NCBI GenBank assembly: GCA_963674475.2
Contig: CAXXFQ010000017.1
Location: 124,001-188,000 of the forward strand
DNA length: 64,000 bases
Origin: CAXXFQ01 sp963674475
GTDB lineage: Bacteria; Planctomycetota; Planctomycetia; Pirellulales; Thermoguttaceae
Reading direction: 5' to 3'
The translations under genes were made by a program, and so were the position numbers. Positions 7,905 through 16,267 of this stretch are shown in pieces; the first letter of the stretch is position 1, and the number at the start of each line of letters is the position of its first letter. Under the pieces are notes generated by a model. It searched no databases. It had not been told where the DNA came from and saw only the letters and a program-made list of their open reading frames with translations.

Positions 7905-10900
7905 TTACCCCATCTTGTCGAAAATCCGGTCGAAGTGGCGACGGATCTCCTGTCGGTACTCGTTGCAATCGTCAATCAGTTGTTGCGAGTTTTCGTAACC
8001 CAATAAATGGGTCAGCCGGGCAAGCTCGGTTTCGTCATTGGGCAGTCGATTCTTGTTCGCCGTTCCGATCAGGTGCAGTCGATTTTCTACCGTCCGCAAG
8101 GCCCGGTATCCGGCGGTTAGAAAATAATAATTGTTTGGGTCCAATAGCTCGGCATCAAAAAGGGCCTTCAGCGCGTCGAGTGTGTTGGACTTTCGAATCG
8201 ACGCGTTTCGACGCCCGTATTTCAATTGCAACATCTGAACGGCGAACTCGATATCGACGATTCCCCCCGCGCCCCGTTTGAGATCTTCTGCCGTGGTTTC
8301 TCGCTCTTGACGGGCTCGCATTTCTCGGATTTCCTGGGCGTCGGCTTTCTTCCAAGGATGATGGAAGGCCGAACGATGGACGACGCGCATGGCCGCCTTT
8401 TTCGCCTTTTCCGAACCGAAAACGGCTCGTGCTTTGCATAACGCCTGGCGTTCCCAGAGTCGTCCTTGCCCTTTGGCGAAATAGCGTTCGAACTCGGAAA
8501 ACGGAATCGCCAACGTCCCGCTTTTGCCGGTCGGACGCAGTCGGGCGTCGATCTCGTAGAGCTTGCCCTGTTCGGTCAATCGGGTGGCCGTTTTGATGAT
8601 CCGCTGTCCCAACTCGCTGAAAAAATGTTGGTTGGTCGTTGTCCGGTCGCGGCGATCCGGGGTGAGGGCTGTCGTGTTGCCGTCCGCTTCATAAAGAAAA
8701 ATTAAATCGAGGTCGCTATGGTAGTTTATCTCCGCACCGCCGAACTTGCCCATGGCGATAATTACCATCTCGCACGTTTTCGGCTTCTTGATCTTGCTTC
8801 CCTCTTGCGGCTGGATGGTCGGGACACCAAACTTTTCCACCAGAAGTCGATATTGCTGCCCGGCGATCTGTTCGAGGCAACACTCGGCGATCGACGAAAG
8901 GGCTGAAGTCGTGGTCAGGATATCTTCTTTGCCGAGGATATCACGTGCTCCCACGCGAAGAGTTTGGTCGTTTTTGAATGAATGGAGAATCGGTTCGGGG
9001 TCTTGCGACGCGCCGCAAAGATGCGTCAGCGTTTGGCCCAACTGGTCGCGCGACGCCAACCGGTCCAAAACGAGGCTGTCCATCAATTCGTCGATCATGC
9101 CCGGGTTTTGCGTTAAAATGCCGTAGAGAAACGGGCTGTACGCGCAAAGCTCGACGAACAATCTCAGTGACGGCGGGTTGAAGCTGAACAGTTCCCAGAG
9201 GACCCCTTTGCCGCCGATCGACGTGGTTGCCTTGTCGAGGTTGATCAATGTCGAGTCGGGGTCGGGCGTCTTGGCGATAGCGGTCAAAAGTTGCGGGGCG
9301 ATCGACGCCAAGAAGTGCCGACAACGTCGGGTCGAAAGGAAGCGGATGGTCTCTTCACCCAAAGCCATTAAATTTTGATAGGCCGTTTGGGCATCGCGGA
9401 ATCGATATTTCCCCAAGACTTCGGCGATTTGCTCGTCCGACGGATCGGGGTCCAATACCAAGTCCGACTCGACCGCGGTTTCGGCGTCTTCAGCAAAGGC
9501 ATCGTGCAACAGGTGGTCGAGGATCTGTCGGTTCAGCGACGTTTTGTCGCGATAATCGGTCTCGAACGTTTCCAAGGCCGTTCGGTTCTTTTGATCGGAA
9601 TAGCCCAGCCGAAGCGCCAGCTTTCGCATCTCGTCGGGCGATTTGTGCAAGAGGTGGGTTTGTAAATCGAACATGATTTGCAGCCGATGTTCGACCTTGC
9701 GGAGGAATGCGTAATTCTCCTGCAGGATCATCCGCTCTTGATAATTCAGGCACCCGGCCCGCTCGAGTTGGACAATCGCTTCGAGGGTGTTTCCGGTATG
9801 CAGTTGCGGTTGGCCGGCCCCGTTGAGCAGTTGGAGGAACTGGATCACGAATTCGATGTCGCGGATGCCGCCGTGTCCCAGTTTGACGTCGAGTTGGTCG
9901 GTCCCGTTTTCATGGGCGCGACGTTCGATGCGTCGTTTGAGACTTCGGATCCCACTGATATCGGCCGAACTCAAATAGCGACGATAAATCCACGGGGTAA
10001 GCTGTTTGAGGAACCTTCGCCCCAGCTCGAGATCTCCGGCCACCGGTCGGGCTTTGATCATCGCCTGACGTTCCCAGGTTCGTCCGCGGGTATCGTAGTA
10101 TTGCAGTGCCGACGCGACACTCAAAACCAGCGGGCCCTTTTTGCCGTCGGGCCGGAGACGCAAGTCGACCCGATACGTTGTGCCCAGATCGGTCGGCTCG
10201 GTTAAAAGACGGACGAACTTCCGCGTCAAATGGGTGAAAAACTCTTGGTTCGAGATCGGGCGAGCCCCGTCGGTGGTTCCCTCTTCGTCGTAGAAAAGGA
10301 TCAAGTCGATGTCGCTGGAATAGTTTAATTCCACTCCGCCGAGTTTGCCCATGGCCAGAACGACCATGGAGGCCGGTGTCCCGTCGGCCCGTCGTGGAGT
10401 GCCCCGTTTGACCTCGACCGACCGCCAGGCTGAGCGGAGGGCCGCTTCGAGGATCGCGTCGGCGACAAAAGAAATCTGTCGAGAAACCACATTCACCCCG
10501 TGTTCTCGGACGATGTCGCCGTAAGCGATGCGAAGGGTTTCGCGGTACTTGAAGCGACGCAACGCGCCCATGACCAGTTCGTCCCGCTCGAGCGCGTCGA
10601 CCTCGGCGGTCAGTTCATCGACCAATTTTTCCCGGGCCATGGGGGTTCCGTGGGTCAATCGGAGCAAATCCAGGCTTTCCGGATCGCTGACCAACTGGTC
10701 GCTGAGGTCTTGGCTATTCGAGAAGATTTGCAGAAGGGCCTGCAACGTGGCCGGGTCTCGTTCGAAAAGGGTGCCGGTCGAAAGGGGGTTTCGCGCGACG
10801 AGCCAGTACCGGCTCAAGTTACGCAAGGCCATGTCCGGGTCGGGGCAGGACGGCAAAAAACGTTCCAGCAGGCGAACGACGATCGTTAACAGGTCAATCG

Positions 10901-11030
10901 GCACCCCGTGTCGAGCGATTTCCAGCAGTTCTCGGTGAGCCCGAGTCGGCTCGGCCAGCCCCAAGTTGCTCAGCCAAGGTTTGGCCAATTTCGGGTCGTC
11001 CAAATAATGGCGGAGCAGTTCGACGTCCAT
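7905..11030 (-). CDS. glnE: glutamine synthetase adenylyltransferase/deadenylylase
   Basis: The 1041-residue two-headed enzyme adds and removes AMP on glutamine synthetase in response to PII and so adjusts nitrogen assimilation. Both nucleotidyltransferase cores are intact: AMGKLGGVELNYSSDIDL (about residues 226-243) in the deadenylylase half and AMGKFGGAEINYHSDLDL (about 759-776) in the adenylylase half, each with its DxD pair. GlnD-PII-type helical linkers lie between. The ATG at 11030 (MDVELLRHYLDDP) is preferred; a TTG at 11093 would add 21 residues of non-conserved sequence. No glutamine synthetase or PII gene is nearby. Confidence 0.92.
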   Translation of the reverse strand: MDVELLRHYLDDPKLAKPWLSNLGLAEPTRAHRELLEIARHGVPIDLLTIVVRLLERFLPSCPDPDMALRNLSRYWLVARNPLSTGTLFERDPATLQALLQIFSNSQDLSDQLVSDPESLDLLRLTHGTPMAREKLVDELTAEVDALERDELVMGALRRFKYRETLRIAYGDIVREHGVNVVSRQISFVADAILEAALRSAWRSVEVKRGTPRRADGTPASMVVLAMGKLGGVELNYSSDIDLILFYDEEGTTDGARPISNQEFFTHLTRKFVRLLTEPTDLGTTYRVDLRLRPDGKKGPLVLSVASALQYYDTRGRTWERQAMIKARPVAGDLELGRRFLKQLTPWIYRRYLSSADISGIRSLKRRIERRAHENGTDQLDVKLGHGGIRDIEFVIQFLQLLNGAGQPQLHTGNTLEAIVQLERAGCLNYQERMILQENYAFLRKVEHRLQIMFDLQTHLLHKSPDEMRKLALRLGYSDQKNRTALETFETDYRDKTSLNRQILDHLLHDAFAEDAETAVESDLVLDPDPSDEQIAEVLGKYRFRDAQTAYQNLMALGEETIRFLSTRRCRHFLASIAPQLLTAIAKTPDPDSTLINLDKATTSIGGKGVLWELFSFNPPSLRLFVELCAYSPFLYGILTQNPGMIDELMDSLVLDRLASRDQLGQTLTHLCGASQDPEPILHSFKNDQTLRVGARDILGKEDILTTTSALSSIAECCLEQIAGQQYRLLVEKFGVPTIQPQEGSKIKKPKTCEMVIIAMGKFGGAEINYHSDLDLIFLYEADGNTTALTPDRRDRTTTNQHFFSELGQRIIKTATRLTEQGKLYEIDARLRPTGKSGTLAIPFSEFERYFAKGQGRLWERQALCKARAVFGSEKAKKAAMRVVHRSAFHHPWKKADAQEIREMRARQERETTAEDLKRGAGGIVDIEFAVQMLQLKYGRRNASIRKSNTLDALKALFDAELLDPNNYYFLTAGYRALRTVENRLHLIGTANKNRLPNDETELARLTHLLGYENSQQLIDDCNEYRQEIRRHFDRIFDKMG

Positions 11031-11533
11031 CGAGAGTCCATTGAGGGTGAATGGGGAGGATCGGCGCGAGCCCGATTCGTGGGGGCTTTCCAAGGAAAAA
11101 CGACCAAAAATGTCCCTCTTATGGTAGGCTTCCCCCTCCCCAGTTGCAAGTCGAGTTTGCCGAGTGGGCGCTTTTTGACACTTTCCGCCTAAAAGTCAAC
11201 TTGTTAAAATAGGAAGTTTAGGCGGGCTTTCTCCCCGTTAGCGGCAAGGGGGAGGATTTTCCGCATAAGACGCGGATCTGGGGCGAGTTGACTATTTCTC
11301 CTCTGGACGATCGACCTAGTTTGGGTCTAAAATAAGCTCAGTTTATTTTTAGGGGTCATCTCCTCTCCGGCGTTTTTTTCCTGGCGGACCGTTTCCTTGG
11401 TATTTTCCATGGGCAACGGGGTGCTTTGACCGAATGTCGATGACGTGAGAAGCCGATTTTGATTGAGGGACGGGCCGCGGTTTTCGGGAATCATTCCGGC
11501 AGCCAAAGTCGAACCTAAGAAAGCGTAAAGCGG

Positions 11534-11910
11534 TCCAATTTTTTCCAAAGCGGCACGCACCATCAGCAAAGCCGTACGCTAGCGACCAACGGGAGCGGGT
11601 TTTAAGAGTCGGCGAGGAAACGCCGGTCTGGCCGCAGCTTCAGGTCGCCAAGCTGAATATAGAACGATCATCCAATTTTTTTTTAAAGCGGCACGCACCA
11701 TCAGCAAAGCCGTACACTAGCGACCAACGGGAGCGGGTTCAACCCTCGGTGCGGAAGCTCCGGTCCAAAAAATGCCGGTCTGGCCGCCAAGCTGAACTTA
11801 GAACGATCATCCAACTTTTTTCCAAAGCGGCACGCACCATCTGCAAAGCCGTACACTAGCGACCAACGGGAGCGGGTTTAACCCTCGGTGCGGAAGCATC
11901 GGTCTAAAAA
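11534..11910. repeat. three direct repeats (137-139 bp) upstream of the kinase gene
   Basis: Copies start at 11534, 11671 and 11810; the third is cut off just before the kinase ATG. Each has a T-rich lead-in, then CGGCACGCACCATC, a GCAAAGCCGTAC block, AGCGACCAACGGGAGCGGGTT, and (copies 2 and 3) a hairpin CGGTGC-GGAA-GC(T/A)(C/T)CG. A trailing GCCGGTCTGGCCGC...AGAACGATCA section joins the copies; copy 1 has diverged after the GCGGGTT block. The stretch from 11031 to 11533 has no supported gene. Confidence 0.9.
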
Positions 11911-13023
11911 ATGTCGACGACAACGATGTTTCATGAACGGAGCGCGACCCGGACCTGGGGAGGTCACGTGACCGGTCGCTGCTCGGAAAAGCTGATGGGC
12001 CGGTATGCCGAGATACTCGAGGAGAGTCGACTCAGCTGGACCGAACACCATCGGTTCATTCGGCGACTCGGTTCGGGTGGGCAGGGGGTCGTTTACCTTT
12101 CCGAGCGACGAAGTACCGACAACTTCACTCTGCCGGTGGCGCTGAAGATTTTTACGCCCGAGCCGTACGAAAGTGAAGTGGCTTACGACGAGGGGATGGG
12201 GCGGATTGCGCAGGTTGCGGCCCAAGTTGCCCAGATCCAACAAGACAACCTGCTTGACGTCTACAATTGGGTCGATCGTCATCGGATTCGTCTGATGGAG
12301 ATGGAGTGGATCGACGGGTACGACCTTGATCGGCTCCTGACCGGGCCGGTTTTGGATTGGGTTCAAGAGCGAGTCAGCTCGAAGCGTTGGAATTATATCA
12401 ACGAGGTGGTCGTTACCGCCGGGCCGGTTCAACCCCGTTTGAAGCCGGGGATCGCCATCGCGATTATCCGCAACTGTCTGTCCGCCCTGGCTGCCTTACA
12501 CCGGCAACGGATTGTCCACGGTGATATCAAGCCGTCGAATATCATGGTCAAGCGAACCGGTGATGCGAAGATCGTCGATATCGGGTCGGCCTTCCTGATC
12601 GACGCGCCGCCCCCGCTTCGAACGTGTACGCCTGCCTACGCCGCACCGGAAGTGCTCGACGGGCGAGACGCGACGCCGCAGTCCGACCTGGCTAGTCTCG
12701 GCTACGTCTTGATCGAAATGCTCTCCGGCGCTCCGCCGTTTGCCGGAAAGGTCAGCTACAAGGAACTGCTCGAGGCCAAATGGCGACTTCCTCAGCGGCT
12801 GCATCAAATCTTGCCCGAAGAGGTTGTCTGCAACGAATTGCTGATGCACTTCTGCTTCCATCTGATCGCGCCCGATCCGTCGCGTCGCTTCCCCAGCGCC
12901 GAGGCGGCCGACCTGGTCAAAGACGGCGCCGCCAGCTTCCATCGCCAACTGGTCAAAGGCAACCTGTCCAGCGAATACAATAACGAAATCCGACTCTGGC
13001 TAGAAGAGCTCGACAATTTTTAA
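11911..13023 (+). CDS. Hanks-type serine/threonine protein kinase
   Basis: A 370-residue kinase with all catalytic landmarks: glycine loop GSGGQGVVYL (about 54-63), VAIK-type lysine in VALKIF (K79), catalytic loop HGDIKPSN (about 203-210, HGD for HRD), metal-binding DIG in place of DFG, the AAPE motif, and the DxxSLG of subdomain IX. It should therefore be an active kinase. No membrane segment or extracellular sensor follows; it ends about 100 residues after the APE region. Start uncertain: the ATG at 11911 lies at the edge of a repeat copy and the first 28 residues look unconserved, so ATG 11995 (MGRYAEILEES) is plausible. The gene is flanked by repeats on both sides. Target unknown. Confidence 0.9.
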   Translation: MSTTTMFHERSATRTWGGHVTGRCSEKLMGRYAEILEESRLSWTEHHRFIRRLGSGGQGVVYLSERRSTDNFTLPVALKIFTPEPYESEVAYDEGMGRIAQVAAQVAQIQQDNLLDVYNWVDRHRIRLMEMEWIDGYDLDRLLTGPVLDWVQERVSSKRWNYINEVVVTAGPVQPRLKPGIAIAIIRNCLSALAALHRQRIVHGDIKPSNIMVKRTGDAKIVDIGSAFLIDAPPPLRTCTPAYAAPEVLDGRDATPQSDLASLGYVLIEMLSGAPPFAGKVSYKELLEAKWRLPQRLHQILPEEVVCNELLMHFCFHLIAPDPSRRFPSAEAADLVKDGAASFHRQLVKGNLSSEYNNEIRLWLEELDNF

Positions 13024-13024
13024 T

Positions 13025-13222
13025 TCGGTGCTTCCGCACCGTTGACGAAACCCGTTCCCGTTGGTCACTGGTGCTCGGTTTTGCAGATGGTGTGTGCCGG
13101 TTTGGAAAAACAGTGGAGGGCTTTTTGGACCGGTGCTTCCGCATCGAGGTTTGAACCCGCTCCCGTTGGTTGCTAGTGTACGGTTTTGCAGGTGGTGTGT
13201 TCCGGTATAAGGAAACAGTGGG
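13025..13222. repeat. two inverted copies of the same repeat downstream of the kinase gene
   Basis: Copies beginning near 13025 and 13130 (period about 105) are the reverse complement of the upstream repeat: CGGTGCTTCCGCACCG hairpin, then AACCCG(C/T)TCCCGTTGGT, then GTACGGTTTTGCA and GGTGTGT. The first copy starts two bases after the kinase stop codon. Upstream and downstream arrays thus face each other around the gene. Confidence 0.9.
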
Positions 13223-13323
13223 GCGTCGGTTTTGGTTCTTTTTGGAAACGGTTGAGAGGTCTTCTTTTTCTGTAGGGAAAAGGAACTTTCGATCCTTCTT
13301 TCGGGTTTGCTTTATCAGCGCAT

Positions 13324-13364
13324 AAGAAAACGCGACGACTGAAAAGCCATCGCGTTTTTTCTTT
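13324..13364 (-). terminator. bidirectional terminator after clpB
   Basis: ACGCGA and TCGCGT form a stem flanked by A-runs on one side and T-runs on the other, 23 bases beyond the clpB stop codon. It could also end the kinase transcript read from the plus strand. Confidence 0.75.
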
Positions 13365-13386
13365 GACAGTCAAGTCGCTAGGCCGT

Positions 13387-16041
13387 TTACGACTTCTTCA
13401 CTTCGCCGTCGAGCGGTTCGAAAACAAAAGCGTCGTTTCGGAAGTCGACTTGCATCCGGGTCCCTTCGGCCTTCTCCCGCTTGAGCAGTTCGACGGCCAT
13501 CGGGTTCTGGATTTTTCGTTGGATCAACCGTTTGATCGGCCGCGCACCGAAGCTCGGGTCGTACCCTTCTTCGGCAATCGCGTTGATCGCCGCGTCGGTG
13601 ATGACCAGCTCCACCTGACGCGAGGCCAGTTGCTTTTGCAACCGCTCGATTTGAAGCCCGACGATCTTGTGGATCTGCTTCGGGTCCAGCGGATGGAAAA
13701 TGATCGTCTCGTCGATCCGGTTGAGGAACTCCGGCAAAAACCGTTCGTGGAGGATCGATTGAACCCCTTCGAACATCGCTTCCTCGGTCCCTCCTTCACG
13801 GGCGATTTCCTGGATCAGTTGACTTCCGATGTTCGAGGTCATCACGATAATCGTGTTGGTGAAATCGACCGTGTGACCTTGGTTGTCGGTCAGACGCCCG
13901 TCGTCGAGGACCTGCAACAGGATATTGAAAACATCCTGGTGCGCTTTTTCGATTTCGTCCAACAAAATGACCGAATAGGGACGCCGCCGGACCGCCTCGG
14001 TCAACCGGCCGCCTTCTTCGTAGCCGACGTAGCCCGGAGGGGCGCCGATCAACCGACTGACCGTGTGCCGCTCCATGAACTCGCTCATGTCGAGTCGGAC
14101 GATCGCTGTTTCGTCGTCGAACATCACTTCGGCCAGGGCCTTGCAAAGTTCGGTTTTCCCGACGCCGGTCGGACCGAGGAATAAAAACGAGCCGATCGGC
14201 CGGTTCGGGTCTTGCAGCCCGCTTCGGCTTCGACGGACCGCGTTGGCGACCGCTTCGACCGCCTCGTCCTGCCCGATCAACCGCTGATGGATTCGTTCTT
14301 CCATGACCAGCAGCTTGGTCCGTTCGGTTTCCATCATTCGGCTGACGGGGATCCCGGTCCAGGCGCTGACGACCTCGGCGATTTCTTCCGGGCCGACTTC
14401 CTGACGCAGGAGTCGCCGACGGCCGTTGCCCTTGCCTTCGGAGGCCGATTCGACCGCTTCGAGCCGATCGGCCAGTTGCTTCTGACGTCGGTCCAACTCG
14501 AACAGCTTTTGGTACTCGTTCTCTTCGACCGGTTGGGCCGCCGACTGTTTTTCGTGGATCGTGGCGCTTAGTTGGGCGAACTCGTGTTGAGTATCGGCCA
14601 ATTGACGACGGATCTCGTGGACGTCGCCGAGCCCCAGTTTTTCGGTTTCCCACTCCTCGCGGAGACTGGCCAGGAGATGTTTTTTTTCTTCCATCTCCTT
14701 TTCGATCTCCGTCAACCGTTTTTGGGCATGGGCTTCCTTTTCCTCGGCCAACTGGCGAGCGGCCAACTCGAGTTGGACCAGACGTCGCTGGACCTCGTCG
14801 ATCTCGGTCGGCACGCTTTCCAGTTCCATTGCGAGTCGGCTGGTGGCCTCGTCCATCAGGTCGATCGCCTTGTCCGGCAAAAACCGATCGGTAATGTACC
14901 GGTTGGCTAAAACGGCCGCTTCGACCAGCGCTGAATCCTTGATCCGGACCCCTTTGTGGTGCGCTTCGTAACGCGGTTTGAGTCCTCGCAAAATGGCGAT
15001 CGTGTCGTCGACCGACGGTTCGCCGACGAAGACCGGTTGGAAACGTCGCTCCAGGGCTGCGTCCTTTTCGATATACTTTCGGTACTCGTCGAGCGTCGTC
15101 GCGCCGATGCATCGCAGTTCGCCACGCGCGAGGGCCGGTTTGAGCAGGTTGGCCGCGTCGCTTCCGCCTTCGGCCGCTCCGGCGCCGACGACCGTGTGAA
15201 GTTCGTCGATAAACAGGATTACGTTGCCCCCGGCGTCTTCGACCTCGCGTAAAACTGCCTTGAGTCGTTCCTCAAACTCGCCGCGATACTTGGTTCCGGC
15301 CACCAACGCCCCCATGTCGAGCGTGATGACCCGGCGTCCCTTGAGACTTTCGGGGACGTCTGACTCGACAATGCGCAGGGCTAGCCCTTCGGCGATCGCC
15401 GTCTTGCCGACGCCCGGTTCGCCGATCAGGACCGGGTTATTCTTGGTTCGTCGCGAAAGGACCTGGATGACCCGTCGGATTTCTTGATCGCGGCCAATGA
15501 CCGGATCGAGTTTGCCTGCTTGGGCCCGTTCGATTAGGTCGATCCCGTAACGTTCCAGGGCCTGGAATTTCGCTTCCGGGTTTTGATCGGTGACCCGTGC
15601 GCTGCCGCGGAGTTCTTTGAGCGCGGTGAGGATTTCGTTTTCGTTGACCGCGTTGAGTGTCAAAACTCGCTGGGCTTTCGACTCGGTTTTTGCCAGTGCC
15701 AAAAGTAAATGCTCGGTCGAGATGAATTCGTCTTTCATCTCCTCCGCGATTTTGAGAGCCGCTTCGAGCGTTTTGCGCAACGCGGTGTTGATCCCCGGTT
15801 CCGACGCGCCGGACACCTTCGGGAAATGGCCCAGTTCGGCTTCGACGATCGAAGTCAACTGTCCGCGATTGACGCCGATCTTGTCGAGCACTGCCGAGAC
15901 GATTCCTTCTTGCTCGGTTAAAATCGCATAGAGCAAGTGGATCGGGTCGATCTCCGGATGGCCCCGGTCGACGGCCGTCTGTTGGGCTTTGGCCAAGGCC
16001 TCTTGGCCCTTGATGGTCAGTTTATCAAATCGAAAATTCAT
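13387..16041 (-). CDS. clpB: ATP-dependent disaggregase ClpB (Hsp100)
   Basis: The 884-residue protein frees proteins from aggregates together with DnaK. It has a Clp_N double repeat (residues 1-150), a first AAA+ module with Walker A GEPGVGKT and Walker B ILFIDELHT, a long charged coiled-coil M domain (about 415-540, typical of ClpB and absent in ClpA/ClpX), a second AAA+ module with GPTGVGKTE and LLDEIEKAH, and a C-terminal D2-small domain. The ATG at 16041 has GGAGG 8 bases upstream; upstream in-frame ATGs are rejected. It lies after dnaK on the same strand, but a terminator separates them. No CIRCE element was seen. Confidence 0.95.
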   Translation of the reverse strand: MNFRFDKLTIKGQEALAKAQQTAVDRGHPEIDPIHLLYAILTEQEGIVSAVLDKIGVNRGQLTSIVEAELGHFPKVSGASEPGINTALRKTLEAALKIAEEMKDEFISTEHLLLALAKTESKAQRVLTLNAVNENEILTALKELRGSARVTDQNPEAKFQALERYGIDLIERAQAGKLDPVIGRDQEIRRVIQVLSRRTKNNPVLIGEPGVGKTAIAEGLALRIVESDVPESLKGRRVITLDMGALVAGTKYRGEFEERLKAVLREVEDAGGNVILFIDELHTVVGAGAAEGGSDAANLLKPALARGELRCIGATTLDEYRKYIEKDAALERRFQPVFVGEPSVDDTIAILRGLKPRYEAHHKGVRIKDSALVEAAVLANRYITDRFLPDKAIDLMDEATSRLAMELESVPTEIDEVQRRLVQLELAARQLAEEKEAHAQKRLTEIEKEMEEKKHLLASLREEWETEKLGLGDVHEIRRQLADTQHEFAQLSATIHEKQSAAQPVEENEYQKLFELDRRQKQLADRLEAVESASEGKGNGRRRLLRQEVGPEEIAEVVSAWTGIPVSRMMETERTKLLVMEERIHQRLIGQDEAVEAVANAVRRSRSGLQDPNRPIGSFLFLGPTGVGKTELCKALAEVMFDDETAIVRLDMSEFMERHTVSRLIGAPPGYVGYEEGGRLTEAVRRRPYSVILLDEIEKAHQDVFNILLQVLDDGRLTDNQGHTVDFTNTIIVMTSNIGSQLIQEIAREGGTEEAMFEGVQSILHERFLPEFLNRIDETIIFHPLDPKQIHKIVGLQIERLQKQLASRQVELVITDAAINAIAEEGYDPSFGARPIKRLIQRKIQNPMAVELLKREKAEGTRMQVDFRNDAFVFEPLDGEVKKS

Positions 16042-16181
16042 GTTGGTTACCTCCCCCATATTTTTCTTCGCCACAGGTGTCGAAAGCTCGACCGGGTCGA
16101 AGCCCACGCGCGGTGGGATTTTTTCTTCACGCCGCTTAAGAGAATTTACCTTTTTTTAGGGGCGATTTTTTACGTCGCGAC

Positions 16182-16220
16182 AAAAAAAGGGCGGGTTTCG
16201 CTTGCTTGCTTCACCCGCCC
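16182..16220 (-). terminator. intrinsic terminator of dnaK
   Basis: GGGCGGGT/ACCCGCCC perfect 8-bp stem followed on the minus strand by seven Ts, about 50 bases past the dnaK stop. Confidence 0.85.
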
Positions 16221-16267
16221 CGTAAGGTCGATCCATTTTGGAATTCGCTGGTTTTCAGTGTGGACCG

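Noticed and set aside
11327..11569. 80-residue minus-strand ORF overlapping the first repeat copy
   Set aside because: It begins inside the repeat, has no motif, no ribosome site and no strand-specific codon bias; treated as chance.
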